Source: Bacteroidota bacterium (GTDB lineage Bacteria > Bacteroidota > Bacteroidia > Bacteroidales > P3). From it: a stretch of 11,428 nt of DNA. The notes below the pieces were generated by a model. It was not told the origin of the DNA. It saw only the letters and a program-made list of their open reading frames with translations, and made no database searches. The translations under genes were made by a program, and so were the position numbers. Each line of letters starts with the position of its first letter. Positions within the stretch are counted from its first letter, which is position 1. The DNA lies in contig JAUNWC010000019.1 of NCBI GenBank assembly GCA_030540495.1, forward strand, positions 1 to 11,428. The letters are read 5' to 3'. Shown here piece by piece: positions 1 to 8,227 of this stretch.

Positions 1-49
1 ATCAACCTAACCAACTGAAACTATTCAACTTCCTTACACCGAGCTAACG

Positions 50-328
50 TTAATTACCATTGTAAGTAATATTTGATGTAGGAAGATTAGAGGAGGAAAA
101 CTCCGTAATTGTCTGGCCATTTACCGTAATTGTTACCTGATTTGCTGTGTTGTCAGCAAAAGAAATTAAAGAAAATGAAAATAAAAAGGTAAAAAGAAAG
201 ACAACCTTTTTAAAGGATAATTGTTGTTTTTGTAGGGAATGGGTGCAAAAATGATTTACAGTAGTTAATACGTACCGCTTTCCCAAGTCTGCATACAATC
301 CGTGCAGACGGTTTCTGAATCTTTTCAT
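50..328 (-). CDS. Short secreted or membrane-anchored hypothetical protein, possibly a truncated gene
   Basis: I do not recognise this 92-residue protein. Residues 1-41 are polar and basic (starting MKRFRNRLHG). A strongly hydrophobic stretch follows at about 42-57, then SFA-DN, a plausible signal peptidase I site after Ala58. Only about 34 residues remain, a Thr/Ser/Asn-rich beta-type segment (VTITVNGQTI) typical of the start of a surface protein, and it ends abruptly at TAA. A 41-residue n-region is very long for a signal peptide, but there is no other in-frame ATG, GTG or TTG before the hydrophobic segment. The ATG is supported by a good promoter and leader upstream (399-429). Other frames past the stop close quickly, so a single frameshift does not restore a long product inside the window. 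It may be a remnant of a larger exported protein or a small exported protein. The function is unknown. Confidence 0.45.
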   Translation of the reverse strand: MKRFRNRLHGLYADLGKRYVLTTVNHFCTHSLQKQQLSFKKVVFLFTFLFSFSLISFADNTANQVTITVNGQTITEFSSSNLPTSNITYNGN

Positions 329-365
329 AAGAAATATTTTATTTTTGAATTAATAATTTACTCCT

Positions 366-383
366 GCGTAGCACCTGCTACAC
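366..383 (-). promoter_or_regulatory. Hairpin in the 5' leader of the short exported-protein gene
   Basis: On the minus strand, GTGTAGC-AGGT-GCTACGC can form a 7-bp stem (one G-T pair) with a 4-base loop. It lies a few bases after the start site inferred from the 399-429 promoter and about 40 bases before the ATG at 328. No T-run follows, so it is not a simple intrinsic terminator. It could stabilise the mRNA 5' end or, as DNA, be a dyad operator. Its role is inferred only. Confidence 0.4.
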
Positions 384-398
384 ACTTTTAACCGAATG

Positions 399-429
399 CA
401 AAAATATAACAACTTTTTGGAATGGCAAA
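399..429 (-). promoter_or_regulatory. Bacteroidota-type promoter (-33 TTTG, -7 TATTTTTG)
   Basis: Read on the minus strand, TTTG (plus 426-429) is followed after exactly 19 bases by TATTTTTG (plus 399-406). This matches the known Bacteroidota sigma consensus of TTTG, about 19-21 bases, then TAnnTTTG. It would start transcription near 392 and give a leader of about 60 bases before the ATG at 328. It is the best promoter match in the window and separates the 328-50 gene from the ung operon. Transcription has not been shown. Confidence 0.6.
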
Positions 430-445
430 CTTTTGTAGAGAAATT

Positions 446-1108
446 TTACCAAACAATAGGCTTTTTGCCAAGGGAAGTAAGGTAGTTATTGGTAGAGGAG
501 AAATGTTTGTTGCCAAAAAATCCTCTATAAGCCGAAAGAGGAGAGGGATGTACTGAGGAGAGTATCAAATGTTTGTTTTTATCTATGAATTTTTCTTTTT
601 TTTGGGCAAAACTACCCCAAAGAATAAAGACCAAATGCTCTTTTTTCTTGCTAAGCAAGGAGATAACATTGTCGGTAAATTCCTCCCAGCCAAAATTTTG
701 ATGCGAGCCTGCCTTATGCTCCTCCACCGTAAGAGTAGAATTGAGCAAAAGAACTCCTTGTTTTGCCCAACGACTAAGGTCGCCACTAAGGGAGGGAGAG
801 ATGCTAAGGTCGTTTTCTATTTCCTTGTAGATATTTTGCAAAGAGGGAGGCAAAGATACTCCCTCCATAACCGAAAAAGCCAAACCATGTGCTTGCCCTT
901 GCTCGTGGTAGGGGTCTTGTCCAAGTATTACCACTTTTACTTTATCAAAAGGACATAGGTTAAAGGCATTGAAAATCAAACTTCCCTTTGGAAAAACCCT
1001 TGTTGTCTTGTAGGCTTGTTTGACCTTAGCAACAATTTGTTCAAAATAAGGTTTGTCAAACTCCTCTTGCAATACCTTTTGCCAGGAAGGTTCTATATTT
1101 ACTTTCAT
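446..1108 (-). CDS. ung: Uracil-DNA glycosylase, family 1 (Ung)
   Basis: Base-excision repair enzyme that removes uracil from DNA by cleaving the N-glycosidic bond; cytosolic. The 220-residue length is normal for the family. The water-activating loop GQDPYH is at residues 63-68 with the catalytic Asp65. The proline-rich stretch (LPPSL, 86-90) follows, then the LLLNSTLTVE segment at 120-129 containing the uracil-binding Asn123. The DNA-intercalation loop HPSPLSAYRGFFG is at 187-199 with His187. All catalytic motifs are intact. I chose the ATG at 1106-1108 because it follows AAAAAAAGG directly and gives the usual N-terminus (MKVNIEPSW). A TTG nine codons further upstream is open but would overlap the preceding gene. 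It starts 7 bases after the M64 peptidase stop and is the last gene of the minus-strand cluster. No terminator is evident after it. Confidence 0.97.
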   Translation of the reverse strand: MKVNIEPSWQKVLQEEFDKPYFEQIVAKVKQAYKTTRVFPKGSLIFNAFNLCPFDKVKVVILGQDPYHEQGQAHGLAFSVMEGVSLPPSLQNIYKEIENDLSISPSLSGDLSRWAKQGVLLLNSTLTVEEHKAGSHQNFGWEEFTDNVISLLSKKKEHLVFILWGSFAQKKEKFIDKNKHLILSSVHPSPLSAYRGFFGNKHFSSTNNYLTSLGKKPIVW

Positions 1109-1115
1109 CCTTTTT

Positions 1116-2369
1116 TTATTTGCTATAAATATCAAGCATATCGTTTATTACTTTGCTACACACAGGGCAGAACGCCTTCAAATCCCTCATCATACAATGT
1201 TGATATGGTCTATAAAAGCCTTTTGACATATAGGACGCTCCTTCAAAAACTCCTACCTCGTTTTCGTATTCCTTTGTTGCAGGAGTAGGTATAGGAGTGG
1301 AGGGCTTTATCATATCTTTCCACTTGACGTTAAAATCTACTAAGGTGGTAATATTCTTTTCGTATGGCTCGGCGTATATGGGTTGAAGCCCTGTGTCGCT
1401 ATCGTTGGCTGAGTATTCGTCTGCCAAACCTGCAAAAGAGTGAGAAAACTCGTGTATCAATACCTCCATAGCCATTGTTCCACTATAACAAGTAGCATAA
1501 CAATTATATATGCCTCCGCCACCATAGACTTCGCTATTTGCTACTATAATTACAGCGTCAAAAGGCAAAAGGTTAAGCACATCGTTTAGCGCCCAAATCT
1601 CCTTGGTCATTAGATACCTCGGAGAAGAAAACATATTATAAGCCACGCCCAACTCTCCCTTTTCGTCTTTTCTATCCTTTAATCCAGGTATTCCACTTTT
1701 TTCTGTGTAGTACTCTATTGCCTCTATGTTTATAACATCGGCTCTGCTCTTATAAGGCTCCTCTATGAACATCCATTTAGCAAAGTTCTCCAAGTCTTTT
1801 CTCATCTTGTCTTTTTCCTCTTTGGTATAGCCTACGGGCAAGAATACTAAGTCCAAACGCTCCTCTACTTTGCGGTTGGTCTTGTGTAGTGGTATAATAT
1901 TATAGTTTGGCTTATGGTAATCTACCAACAATTCTTCAGAAAAAGGCTCTCTAAAAACCTCTTTCCAATTGTTAAGACTATCTCTTGAAAAGAAAACTAT
2001 ATCCACTTCTTTTTTTGGATAAGGAACTATAACTGTCTCTTCATAGTTACCACAAGTGTTTTTTGCCTCCTCGCTACTCTGCCATTCGTTGAAAAGAGAG
2101 GAGAATCCCTTGGAAAAAATCATCTCTTTGCTTTTTCTGTCAAACAAAGCCACCTTATATGCTCCATTGTTGGTTTGGTCTATAAGGTAAGTATGTGAGC
2201 CAGAATAGAAGGGTAGTTTTTGGCAAGACTGCAAAGAAAAATAATCTACCTGAAATCTTCCACTATGATAATAATCTATACGAAGAGAGGCATTTTCAAA
2301 ATTTTCCTCCCATTGTGCCTTTGCAAACAAAGAAAAGCAAAGCAAAAAAGCAAAAAATATTTTTTTCAT
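1116..2369 (-). CDS. Secreted M64-family zinc metallopeptidase (IgA-peptidase type)
   Basis: Exported zinc endopeptidase of MEROPS family M64, named after the Clostridium ramosum IgA protease; many Bacteroidales encode homologues. The protein is 417 residues, typical of the Bacteroidales branch. Residues 1-18 form a signal peptide (Lys-Lys, hydrophobic core, FAKA then Q), with no lipobox Cys. An all-beta N-terminal domain spans about 20-160. The catalytic domain begins near 171 (RLDLVFLPVGYT) and carries the zinc site HEFSHSFAGLADEY at 306-319, with His306, Glu307, His310 and Asp317 visible. The C-terminal CMMRD (392-396) and CPVC (401-404) resemble family ends. There is no obvious type IX sorting domain. 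The periplasm or outer surface is the likely location. The substrate is not evident; IgA cleavage should not be assumed. It lies between the YwqK-type gene and ung on the same strand with small gaps. Confidence 0.93.
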   Translation of the reverse strand: MKKIFFAFLLCFSLFAKAQWEENFENASLRIDYYHSGRFQVDYFSLQSCQKLPFYSGSHTYLIDQTNNGAYKVALFDRKSKEMIFSKGFSSLFNEWQSSEEAKNTCGNYEETVIVPYPKKEVDIVFFSRDSLNNWKEVFREPFSEELLVDYHKPNYNIIPLHKTNRKVEERLDLVFLPVGYTKEEKDKMRKDLENFAKWMFIEEPYKSRADVINIEAIEYYTEKSGIPGLKDRKDEKGELGVAYNMFSSPRYLMTKEIWALNDVLNLLPFDAVIIVANSEVYGGGGIYNCYATCYSGTMAMEVLIHEFSHSFAGLADEYSANDSDTGLQPIYAEPYEKNITTLVDFNVKWKDMIKPSTPIPTPATKEYENEVGVFEGASYMSKGFYRPYQHCMMRDLKAFCPVCSKVINDMLDIYSK

Positions 2370-2409
2370 ACGCTTATAATTCTTTTTTTATTCTTCTAAG
2401 AGTCTTTTT

Positions 2410-3423
2410 CTATTCCTCAAAATCTTCTCTTGTTAAGGATAGTATTATTTTTTTTCCGTTTTCGTCTGGCATTATTTTGAAACCAAAATCTATGTTTGTC
2501 CTTAGGCTTCCATCCGAGTTAATGCCCTGCAAAGCAACTACATTCATATATATGTTGCCCTTTTCCTCTATACGCATAAACCTATTGCCATTAAGGTATT
2601 CTAACATTTGTTCAAAATCATTGTTGGTAAGTGTCTTTTTGCCTTGCATATCATAGATTTCCATTTTGCCTTTTACTTCTCTTACCATAGAAATATCGGT
2701 TTGAGCCATGGGTTTGTCTCCCTCTTTTGTGGAGAATATAACAAAGTCTTCTACCAACTCGTCTTTCTTATAGGTAAATTCTTGTACTACTTTGCCACTT
2801 GGAAGATAAATAAGCCATTTACCTTCTTTGTTGCCGTCTATATACTGCCCTGTTTGTCTTAGTTTTTTGGTTGGGTAGTATTCTTTGTACTCTCCGTTTA
2901 GTTTGTCGTTATGGTATAAGGCGATATAGTAGCCATATGATTGCAAGTTTTTGAAAAACTCACCCTCCTTTTTGCCTTTGTCAAATGTGGTTATTTGCAA
3001 AACTTCTTTGCCCTCATCGTCATAAATTTTTTCTTTTCCTTGCTTCTCATTGTCTTTAAATTCTACTTCGGTTATACGTTTTCCTTTTTCGTTGTAGTAT
3101 TTCCAAAGCCCTTGTTTTTGTTTGTTGTGGTATTCTCCTTCGGCTTGTACTTTGCCATTAGGAAACATTAGCCAAGTATGGTTTTTGTTGCCTTTGTCGT
3201 AGAAGTAGTTTTTTATGGTTACTTTGCCCTCGTGGTTGTAATAATAAAAAGTATCCACAGGGTAATCGTCCTTAAAAGTACCCTCTTTGATTTTCTTTCC
3301 GTTTTTGGCTGTTTTTACCCAATGTCCTTGTTTTTTGCCATTTTCGTCAGTATGGTTTTGTGCTACTATGTTGCCACATATCAACAACAGGGCTAAGGAT
3401 ATAAGCGTAAATTCTTTTTTCAT
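2410..3423 (-). CDS. Secreted YwqK-family (MORN-variant repeat) protein
   Basis: The 337-residue protein has a signal peptide (MKKEFTLISLALLLICG... with cleavage likely after AQ at 21-22). About eight degenerate repeats of roughly 20-25 residues follow between about 28 and 225. They have the form G-(k/x)-x-x-G-x-W-x-x-Y-x-x-x-G-K, for example QGLWKYYNEKGK at 104-115 and EGKWLIYLPSGK at 200-211. This is the MORN_2/YwqK repeat, which databases often label toxin-antitoxin YwqK family antitoxin. That name comes from Bacillus subtilis and is probably misleading for an exported Bacteroidota protein with no toxin gene beside it. The C-terminal part (about 245-337) is non-repetitive and unrecognised. 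The cysteine in the signal region (Cys16) does not sit in a convincing lipobox. It begins 16 bases after the HAD gene stop and ends 40 bases before the M64 start, so it is probably co-transcribed with both. Confidence 0.85.
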   Translation of the reverse strand: MKKEFTLISLALLLICGNIVAQNHTDENGKKQGHWVKTAKNGKKIKEGTFKDDYPVDTFYYYNHEGKVTIKNYFYDKGNKNHTWLMFPNGKVQAEGEYHNKQKQGLWKYYNEKGKRITEVEFKDNEKQGKEKIYDDEGKEVLQITTFDKGKKEGEFFKNLQSYGYYIALYHNDKLNGEYKEYYPTKKLRQTGQYIDGNKEGKWLIYLPSGKVVQEFTYKKDELVEDFVIFSTKEGDKPMAQTDISMVREVKGKMEIYDMQGKKTLTNNDFEQMLEYLNGNRFMRIEEKGNIYMNVVALQGINSDGSLRTNIDFGFKIMPDENGKKIILSLTREDFEE

Positions 3424-3439
3424 ATTTCTCTTATAGTTT

Positions 3440-3979
3440 TTATTTGTTTATCTCTTGTGCAAATTCTTGCAATGAATAGTATTTTTTGTCAATCAATTCT
3501 TTTTGATAAGGCTCGCCTGTTTGATTGTCTATAAAAATGGTTTTCATACCTACAGACTTTCCAAAAATCATATCGCTATTGGAATCTCCTACCATAATAC
3601 TTTTGGCAAAATCTACCTCAGGAAAATCTTTTTTTGCCAAAAGAGCCATACCATTGTTGGGCTTGCGCAAAGGAGAGTTATCTGTTTTGAGAAAAGGACA
3701 ATGATAAACTTTGTCTATTCTTCCTCCTGCTTGCTCTATGTTTTGTAGCATTTGCTTTGTAATATCGGAGAACTTCTTTTCTGTCAATAGTCCTTTGCCT
3801 ATGCATTGTTGGTTGGTTACCACAAAAATTCTCTCAAACCTTTTGGCAAACAATTCTAAGGCAGAAAGAACACCGGAGGAAAAAACAAAATCCTTATAAT
3901 CCAAAACATAACCTCCGATTATCCTTTGGTTTATTACTCCGTCTCTGTCCAAAAACAAATATTTGCTATCCTTAAACAT
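3440..3979 (-). CDS. HAD-IIIA phosphatase, GmhB/HisB-N type
   Basis: Mg-dependent phosphatase of the HAD superfamily, subclass IIIA. It is similar to D-glycero-D-manno-heptose 1,7-bisphosphate phosphatase (GmhB) and histidinol phosphatase (HisB N-terminus). Motif I is FLDRDGVIN at 9-17 with Asp11 and Asp13. Motif II is VVTNQQ at 53-58, and the Lys motif is in LRKPN at 104-108. Motif IV is MVGDSNSDM at 129-137 with Asp132 and Asp136, so it should be active. The zinc loop of classical GmhB (CxHx..CxC before RKP) is reduced to one Cys (CPFLKTDNSPLRKP, 94-107). That loss prevents a firm substrate call. I chose the ATG at 3977-3979 (179 residues) because family members start just before the DRDG motif. 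A GTG at 4034-4036 would add 19 residues and overlap the end of the glycogen gene by 10 bases. The gene is closely linked to the glycogen fusion upstream. Confidence 0.88.
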   Translation of the reverse strand: MFKDSKYLFLDRDGVINQRIIGGYVLDYKDFVFSSGVLSALELFAKRFERIFVVTNQQCIGKGLLTEKKFSDITKQMLQNIEQAGGRIDKVYHCPFLKTDNSPLRKPNNGMALLAKKDFPEVDFAKSIMVGDSNSDMIFGKSVGMKTIFIDNQTGEPYQKELIDKKYYSLQEFAQEINK

Positions 3980-4026
3980 AACCTTATAACGTAATACCTC
4001 TCTTTTTATTACAAAATGTTTTTCCT

Positions 4027-7000
4027 CTATATCCACTTAACCAAATTGACATCTCCTCTAAAAGGCATTAATTCATGCTTAGGAAAAATGCGAAAAGCAT
4101 AGTTATGAACGCCGGAGGAAAAATTGTGAAACTCCAAAACATATTCTCCTTTGTTTTGGGTGGTTTGAGTAAGTGTGAGTTCTATGATTTGCTCTGCCTT
4201 TGTTATATTGTCGTTCTCTTTATCTGCCACAATCATTTCTATACCAATATTCTCAGGGTTTATCTCTCCGCTAAACAAGGTTATTTTTACCCTAAAAGTT
4301 TGGTCAAAAGCAAAACTCTCTGTGCTTGTATCGGGCAGTTCCACTTTTAAGAGTTCTATGCTATCCCACTTTTCTTTCATCATTTTTTTCCACATAGCAT
4401 ACTCCATAGCCTTGCTATCATTATCTTTGTGCATCATCTCAAAACGAGCAAACATCCTATTGTAATATTTCTCAAAATAGTCGTCTAACTGACGTTTCAT
4501 AGTAAAATGAGGAGAAATTTGTGCTATGGTGTTTTTTATATGAGATATCCAGCCGAGTGGCAATCCGTTGGTTTGGTTGAAAAAGGTTGGTATTATCTCG
4601 TTCTCAAAGGTGGAATAAATAACCTCTGCATCCAAAATGTTTTGAGATTTTTCATCGCTATAGGTTTGCTCTTCGCTCAAAGCCCAGCCGGCTCCGTGTT
4701 TGTATCCCTCTGCCCACCAACCATCCAAGACCGAAAAATTTACTACTCCGTTCATTATGGCTTTTTCTCCACTTGTACCAGAGGCTTCCAAAGGACGAGT
4801 AGGAGTGTTTAACCAAACATCCACTCCGCTTATCAAATGTTTTGCCACATACATATCATAGTTTTCTATAAAGATAACTTTGCCAACAAACTGAGGCATA
4901 CGCGAAACATTGATTATGTTTTTTATCAAATCTTGTCCTGCTTTATCATTTGGATGTGCTTTGCCAGCAAAGACAAAACAAACTCCTTGATTGACTATAT
5001 TTTCCAAGCGTTGCAAGTCCATAAACAAAAGCCCTGCTCGTTTATATGTGGCAAACCTTCTTGCAAAACCAACTATAAGTTTGTTTTCATTAAGTTGGTT
5101 GATGGTTTGTACGTATAGGCTCGGACTCTCAGCCCTGTGTTGCAATTCGGTTTTTAGTCTTTGTTTTATAAATTCTATCAACTCTTGTTTTAATGTTTGG
5201 TGAGTTTGCCATATTTCTTTATCCTCTACTTGATAGATTTTTTGCCAATAGTTTGCGTTACTTTCGTTGGAGAACATTTCTTTGCCAAAATATTTCAAAT
5301 AAAGGTCTTTCCAAGGCTTTGCTACCCAGGTAGGAAGATGTACTCCGTTGGTTACATAGCCTATATTTACTTCGTTGGCAAAGTAGCCGTCAAACAAATA
5401 TTGAAACATTTGCCTTGATACCCTGCCGTGTATTCTACTTACTCCATTTACATTAGCCGAGCAATTGATAGCCAATACACTGACGGAGAATTTTTCGTTC
5501 CTATCCTCGTTAGTCTTTCTGCCCAATAGCATAAAAGAATCCCAATCCAAAGTCAAACTCTCTGCATAACGAGAAAAATATGCTCGCATCAAATCCTCCG
5601 AAAACATATCATGTCCTGCTGGTACGGGCGTATGGGTGGTAAATAAAGTGGAACTTCTAACCAATTCTAAGGCTTGAATATATGGCAAATTGTCTTGGTT
5701 TATGTAGTTGTTTAGCCTTTCCAAAGAAGAAAAGGCAGAGTGTCCTTCGTTGCTGTGGTATAGAGTAGGAGAGAGGTCTAATTCTTTTAACATACGTATG
5801 CCACCAATTCCAAGAAGTATTTCTTGTTTTAGCCTCATTTCGTTGTCGCCTCCATATAACTGACGAGTAATGGAGCGGTTTTCCTCTGAATTTTCTTCTA
5901 TATCGGTATCCAAAAGATACAAAGGTGTTACTCCCACATTGCAAAGCCAAATCTTTGCCCACACTTTGCCTGAAGGAAGATTGATGGAGATTTTTTTCCA
6001 ATTGCCTTTCTTATCTCTTACCGCAAGCAAAGGCAGGTGAGAAAATTTTTGAGCCTTTAATTCGCTTAGTTGCTCACCCTCGCTATTTATCTGTTGCAAA
6101 AAATAGCCATATCTATACAAAAGCCCTATGCCCAATATGTTTTTGTTGGAATCGGAGGCTTGTTTTAAGTAATCTCCTGCAAGCATACCCAAACCACCAG
6201 AAAATATTTTCAAACTATCGTGTATGCCAAACTCCATAGAAAAATAAGCAATCAAAGGGTTGTTTTTCTCTTTCCTTGCCTCTATATAGTTGTTGAAATG
6301 CTCCTCTACTTTGTCCATTTTTTGCAAAAATTCCTCATCTGCCAACAAGCGAGAGAAGTCCTCTTTGGTTAAAGATTCCAAAAGACGAATAGGCGAGCGT
6401 TCCATATCAAAGAACTTCTGTTTGTCTATATTCTCAAACAATTCCAATGCATCATAATTCCACGACCACCAAAGATTTTGACTCAAAGTCCTAAGAAATT
6501 TCAACCTATCGGGCAGAGTGGTTTTGATAAGTATTTTTTTCCATACAGGTTTTTCGCCCCAATTGATTTTTATATCTGAGTTATAGGACAAAGGTTGCTT
6601 GTGAATATAAAGGTCAAGTCTCTTTTTGCTCTCTTCTAATGCTATATCGTAAGCCTGTTCATAATAGGAATAAAGACTTTGCCACTGCACTTGAGAAAAG
6701 ATATATTTTGCGTTTTCTTTATTTGCCCTTATGTCTTCTTTTGAGAGTGTTAGCAAAGAAAGTATATTATCTGATATTTCTTTTATAACATCTTGTTCGT
6801 TGTTATCGGTACGAAAGACAACTTTCAGAGCCTTATTGTCTTTTATTTTATTTTCTACCCATAAGCCAAAACCCGACAAACAGGTAGTTATGCTTGGTAT
6901 TCCAAAAGCCATACTCTCCATAGGAGTATAACCCCAAGGCTCGTAATAAGAAGGAAATACACTTAGGTCAAAAGCGGTTAGAAAATCAAAGTATTTCATA

Positions 7001-8196
7001 TTTATTTGCCCGTCTTTGCCGTCAAGGTAGGAGGGTAGGAAGATTACATGTACATTTTCTTTCTCAGTGTTTTGTATTCCACTTTGATAGATAGCCGAAA
7101 GTATAGGGTCGTGTTCTTGGTTGTCTAACCTATGGGTAAGATATTTATCCTTTATAGGCTCGTAATGTCCTGCTGGTACGGCTATTACGGCAATAATTTT
7201 TTTCTCTAACCTTTCTTTTTGATTGATGTTTTTAAGTGTGTTTATAAAAACATCTATTCCCTTGTTCCTAAATTCGTATCTTCCACTATTTAGTACAAAG
7301 AAAGCCTCCTCCTTTGGTCTGTATCCTGCCGAGTTTTCTATAAAATCTAAGATTTTTTCTCTTGCCTCTTTTCTAAGTTTCTCAAATTCCTCTTGCTCGG
7401 GCACAAAACTTCCCTCAAAACCATTAGGAGTGATAACCTTTGCACCCTTGCCAAAGAATTGTTTGCATTCTTGGTTGGTTATATCGCTAACTGTGGTAAA
7501 TACATCGCTTTCTAAGGCAGAGATTTTTTCCAAAGAGAATTTTGCCCTAACATTGAAATCATTTGCAACCCTGTCGGCTTGAAAATGCTCAATCTCACTA
7601 TACAAAGGCAAATTATTTCCTGCCAAACATCTGCCAAGAACGGTTGCATGAGTGGTAAAAGCAGTGGCTATTTGAGGAACGTTTTTTTTCAAATAAAGCA
7701 AACCGCTTCCCGTCATCCATTCGTGGAATTGTGCTATTATTTTGTCGGTGGAGGATAGATAAAAATTATAAAAAGACTCTATTATTTTTGCACTTGCATA
7801 ACCAAAAAGAAATGGCTCTATATAGTCCCAACCTCCTGTTAGAGAATCTACTTGAAAGTTTTCCCAATACTCAGCAAATATTTCGTCTTTGGAAGAAAAA
7901 TATTGAGTATAAGGTACCAAAATAACAATGGGTGATTCTTTTATTTTCCATCTACCTACTTTAAACTCAATGCCATTTTGTTTGGCATACATTTTCCAAG
8001 AAAGAAAAAGTTTGTCGTCTTGTTCAAATTCCGAATCTGTTTGAGTGGCTTGTCCTAAGTCGGGTCCCAAAAGTATGTGATTGTCGCCTATTTTTTTGCT
8101 AATGGTAGGTATTTTGGTGCTAATAACAGTGTGAATACCGCCAACCTTATTACACACCTCCCAACTTGTTTCAAACAAATAATTATATGTACTCAT
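4027..8196 (-). CDS. glgP: Fusion: GT3-type glycogen synthase + GT35 alpha-glucan phosphorylase
   Basis: A 1389-residue cytosolic protein joining glycogen elongation and glycogen phosphorolysis. The N-terminal half (about 1-535) is a GT3 (eukaryote-like) glycogen synthase. It shows FETSWEVCNKVGGI at 8-21, FHEWMTGSGLL at 157-167, TTHATVLGR at 181-189, NSGRYEFRNKG at 303-313 and the E-x7-E donor-site motif YEPWGYTPME at 418-427. It lacks the arginine-rich C-terminal segment through which fungal and animal enzymes respond to glucose-6-phosphate. A short linker leads to a DUF3417 segment (NLWWSWNYDA, 574-583) and a GT35 phosphorylase. That half shows YFSMEFGIHDSLKIFSGGLG at 651-670, HSNEGHS at 814-820, THTPVPAGHD at 854-863 and EASGTSGEKA at 1137-1146, with Lys1145 the expected pyridoxal-phosphate lysine. 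A beta-rich C-terminal domain (about 1285-1389) ends in VKWI. Both halves keep their key residues. The ATG follows AAAAGG. First gene of the minus-strand cluster. Confidence 0.95.
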   Translation of the reverse strand: MSTYNYLFETSWEVCNKVGGIHTVISTKIPTISKKIGDNHILLGPDLGQATQTDSEFEQDDKLFLSWKMYAKQNGIEFKVGRWKIKESPIVILVPYTQYFSSKDEIFAEYWENFQVDSLTGGWDYIEPFLFGYASAKIIESFYNFYLSSTDKIIAQFHEWMTGSGLLYLKKNVPQIATAFTTHATVLGRCLAGNNLPLYSEIEHFQADRVANDFNVRAKFSLEKISALESDVFTTVSDITNQECKQFFGKGAKVITPNGFEGSFVPEQEEFEKLRKEAREKILDFIENSAGYRPKEEAFFVLNSGRYEFRNKGIDVFINTLKNINQKERLEKKIIAVIAVPAGHYEPIKDKYLTHRLDNQEHDPILSAIYQSGIQNTEKENVHVIFLPSYLDGKDGQINMKYFDFLTAFDLSVFPSYYEPWGYTPMESMAFGIPSITTCLSGFGLWVENKIKDNKALKVVFRTDNNEQDVIKEISDNILSLLTLSKEDIRANKENAKYIFSQVQWQSLYSYYEQAYDIALEESKKRLDLYIHKQPLSYNSDIKINWGEKPVWKKILIKTTLPDRLKFLRTLSQNLWWSWNYDALELFENIDKQKFFDMERSPIRLLESLTKEDFSRLLADEEFLQKMDKVEEHFNNYIEARKEKNNPLIAYFSMEFGIHDSLKIFSGGLGMLAGDYLKQASDSNKNILGIGLLYRYGYFLQQINSEGEQLSELKAQKFSHLPLLAVRDKKGNWKKISINLPSGKVWAKIWLCNVGVTPLYLLDTDIEENSEENRSITRQLYGGDNEMRLKQEILLGIGGIRMLKELDLSPTLYHSNEGHSAFSSLERLNNYINQDNLPYIQALELVRSSTLFTTHTPVPAGHDMFSEDLMRAYFSRYAESLTLDWDSFMLLGRKTNEDRNEKFSVSVLAINCSANVNGVSRIHGRVSRQMFQYLFDGYFANEVNIGYVTNGVHLPTWVAKPWKDLYLKYFGKEMFSNESNANYWQKIYQVEDKEIWQTHQTLKQELIEFIKQRLKTELQHRAESPSLYVQTINQLNENKLIVGFARRFATYKRAGLLFMDLQRLENIVNQGVCFVFAGKAHPNDKAGQDLIKNIINVSRMPQFVGKVIFIENYDMYVAKHLISGVDVWLNTPTRPLEASGTSGEKAIMNGVVNFSVLDGWWAEGYKHGAGWALSEEQTYSDEKSQNILDAEVIYSTFENEIIPTFFNQTNGLPLGWISHIKNTIAQISPHFTMKRQLDDYFEKYYNRMFARFEMMHKDNDSKAMEYAMWKKMMKEKWDSIELLKVELPDTSTESFAFDQTFRVKITLFSGEINPENIGIEMIVADKENDNITKAEQIIELTLTQTTQNKGEYVLEFHNFSSGVHNYAFRIFPKHELMPFRGDVNLVKWI

Positions 8197-8227
8197 CCTT
8201 TTACTCTTTTGCTTTCTTTTTAGGTTG

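Noticed and set aside
569..958. Plus-strand ORF of 129 codons opposite ung
   Set aside because: It lies entirely antisense to a gene with all Ung motifs, and its composition is the low-complexity mirror of that gene.
2608..3396. Several Phe/Val-rich plus-strand ORFs that look like membrane proteins
   Set aside because: They are the antisense of the Lys/Glu/Asn-rich YwqK repeats, which read as Phe, Leu and Val on the other strand.
2410..3423. Toxin-antitoxin module suggested by the YwqK family name
   Set aside because: The protein has a signal peptide and no neighbouring toxin-like gene; the family name reflects repeat similarity only.
3980..4036. Upstream GTG start for the HAD phosphatase
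   Set aside because: It adds 19 residues not expected before the DRDG motif in this family, whereas the ATG at 3979 gives a normal N-terminus. It cannot be fully excluded.
5657..6001. Minus-strand 114-codon ORF inside the glycogen fusion
   Set aside because: It is out of frame within a continuous phosphorylase domain with conserved motifs on both sides.
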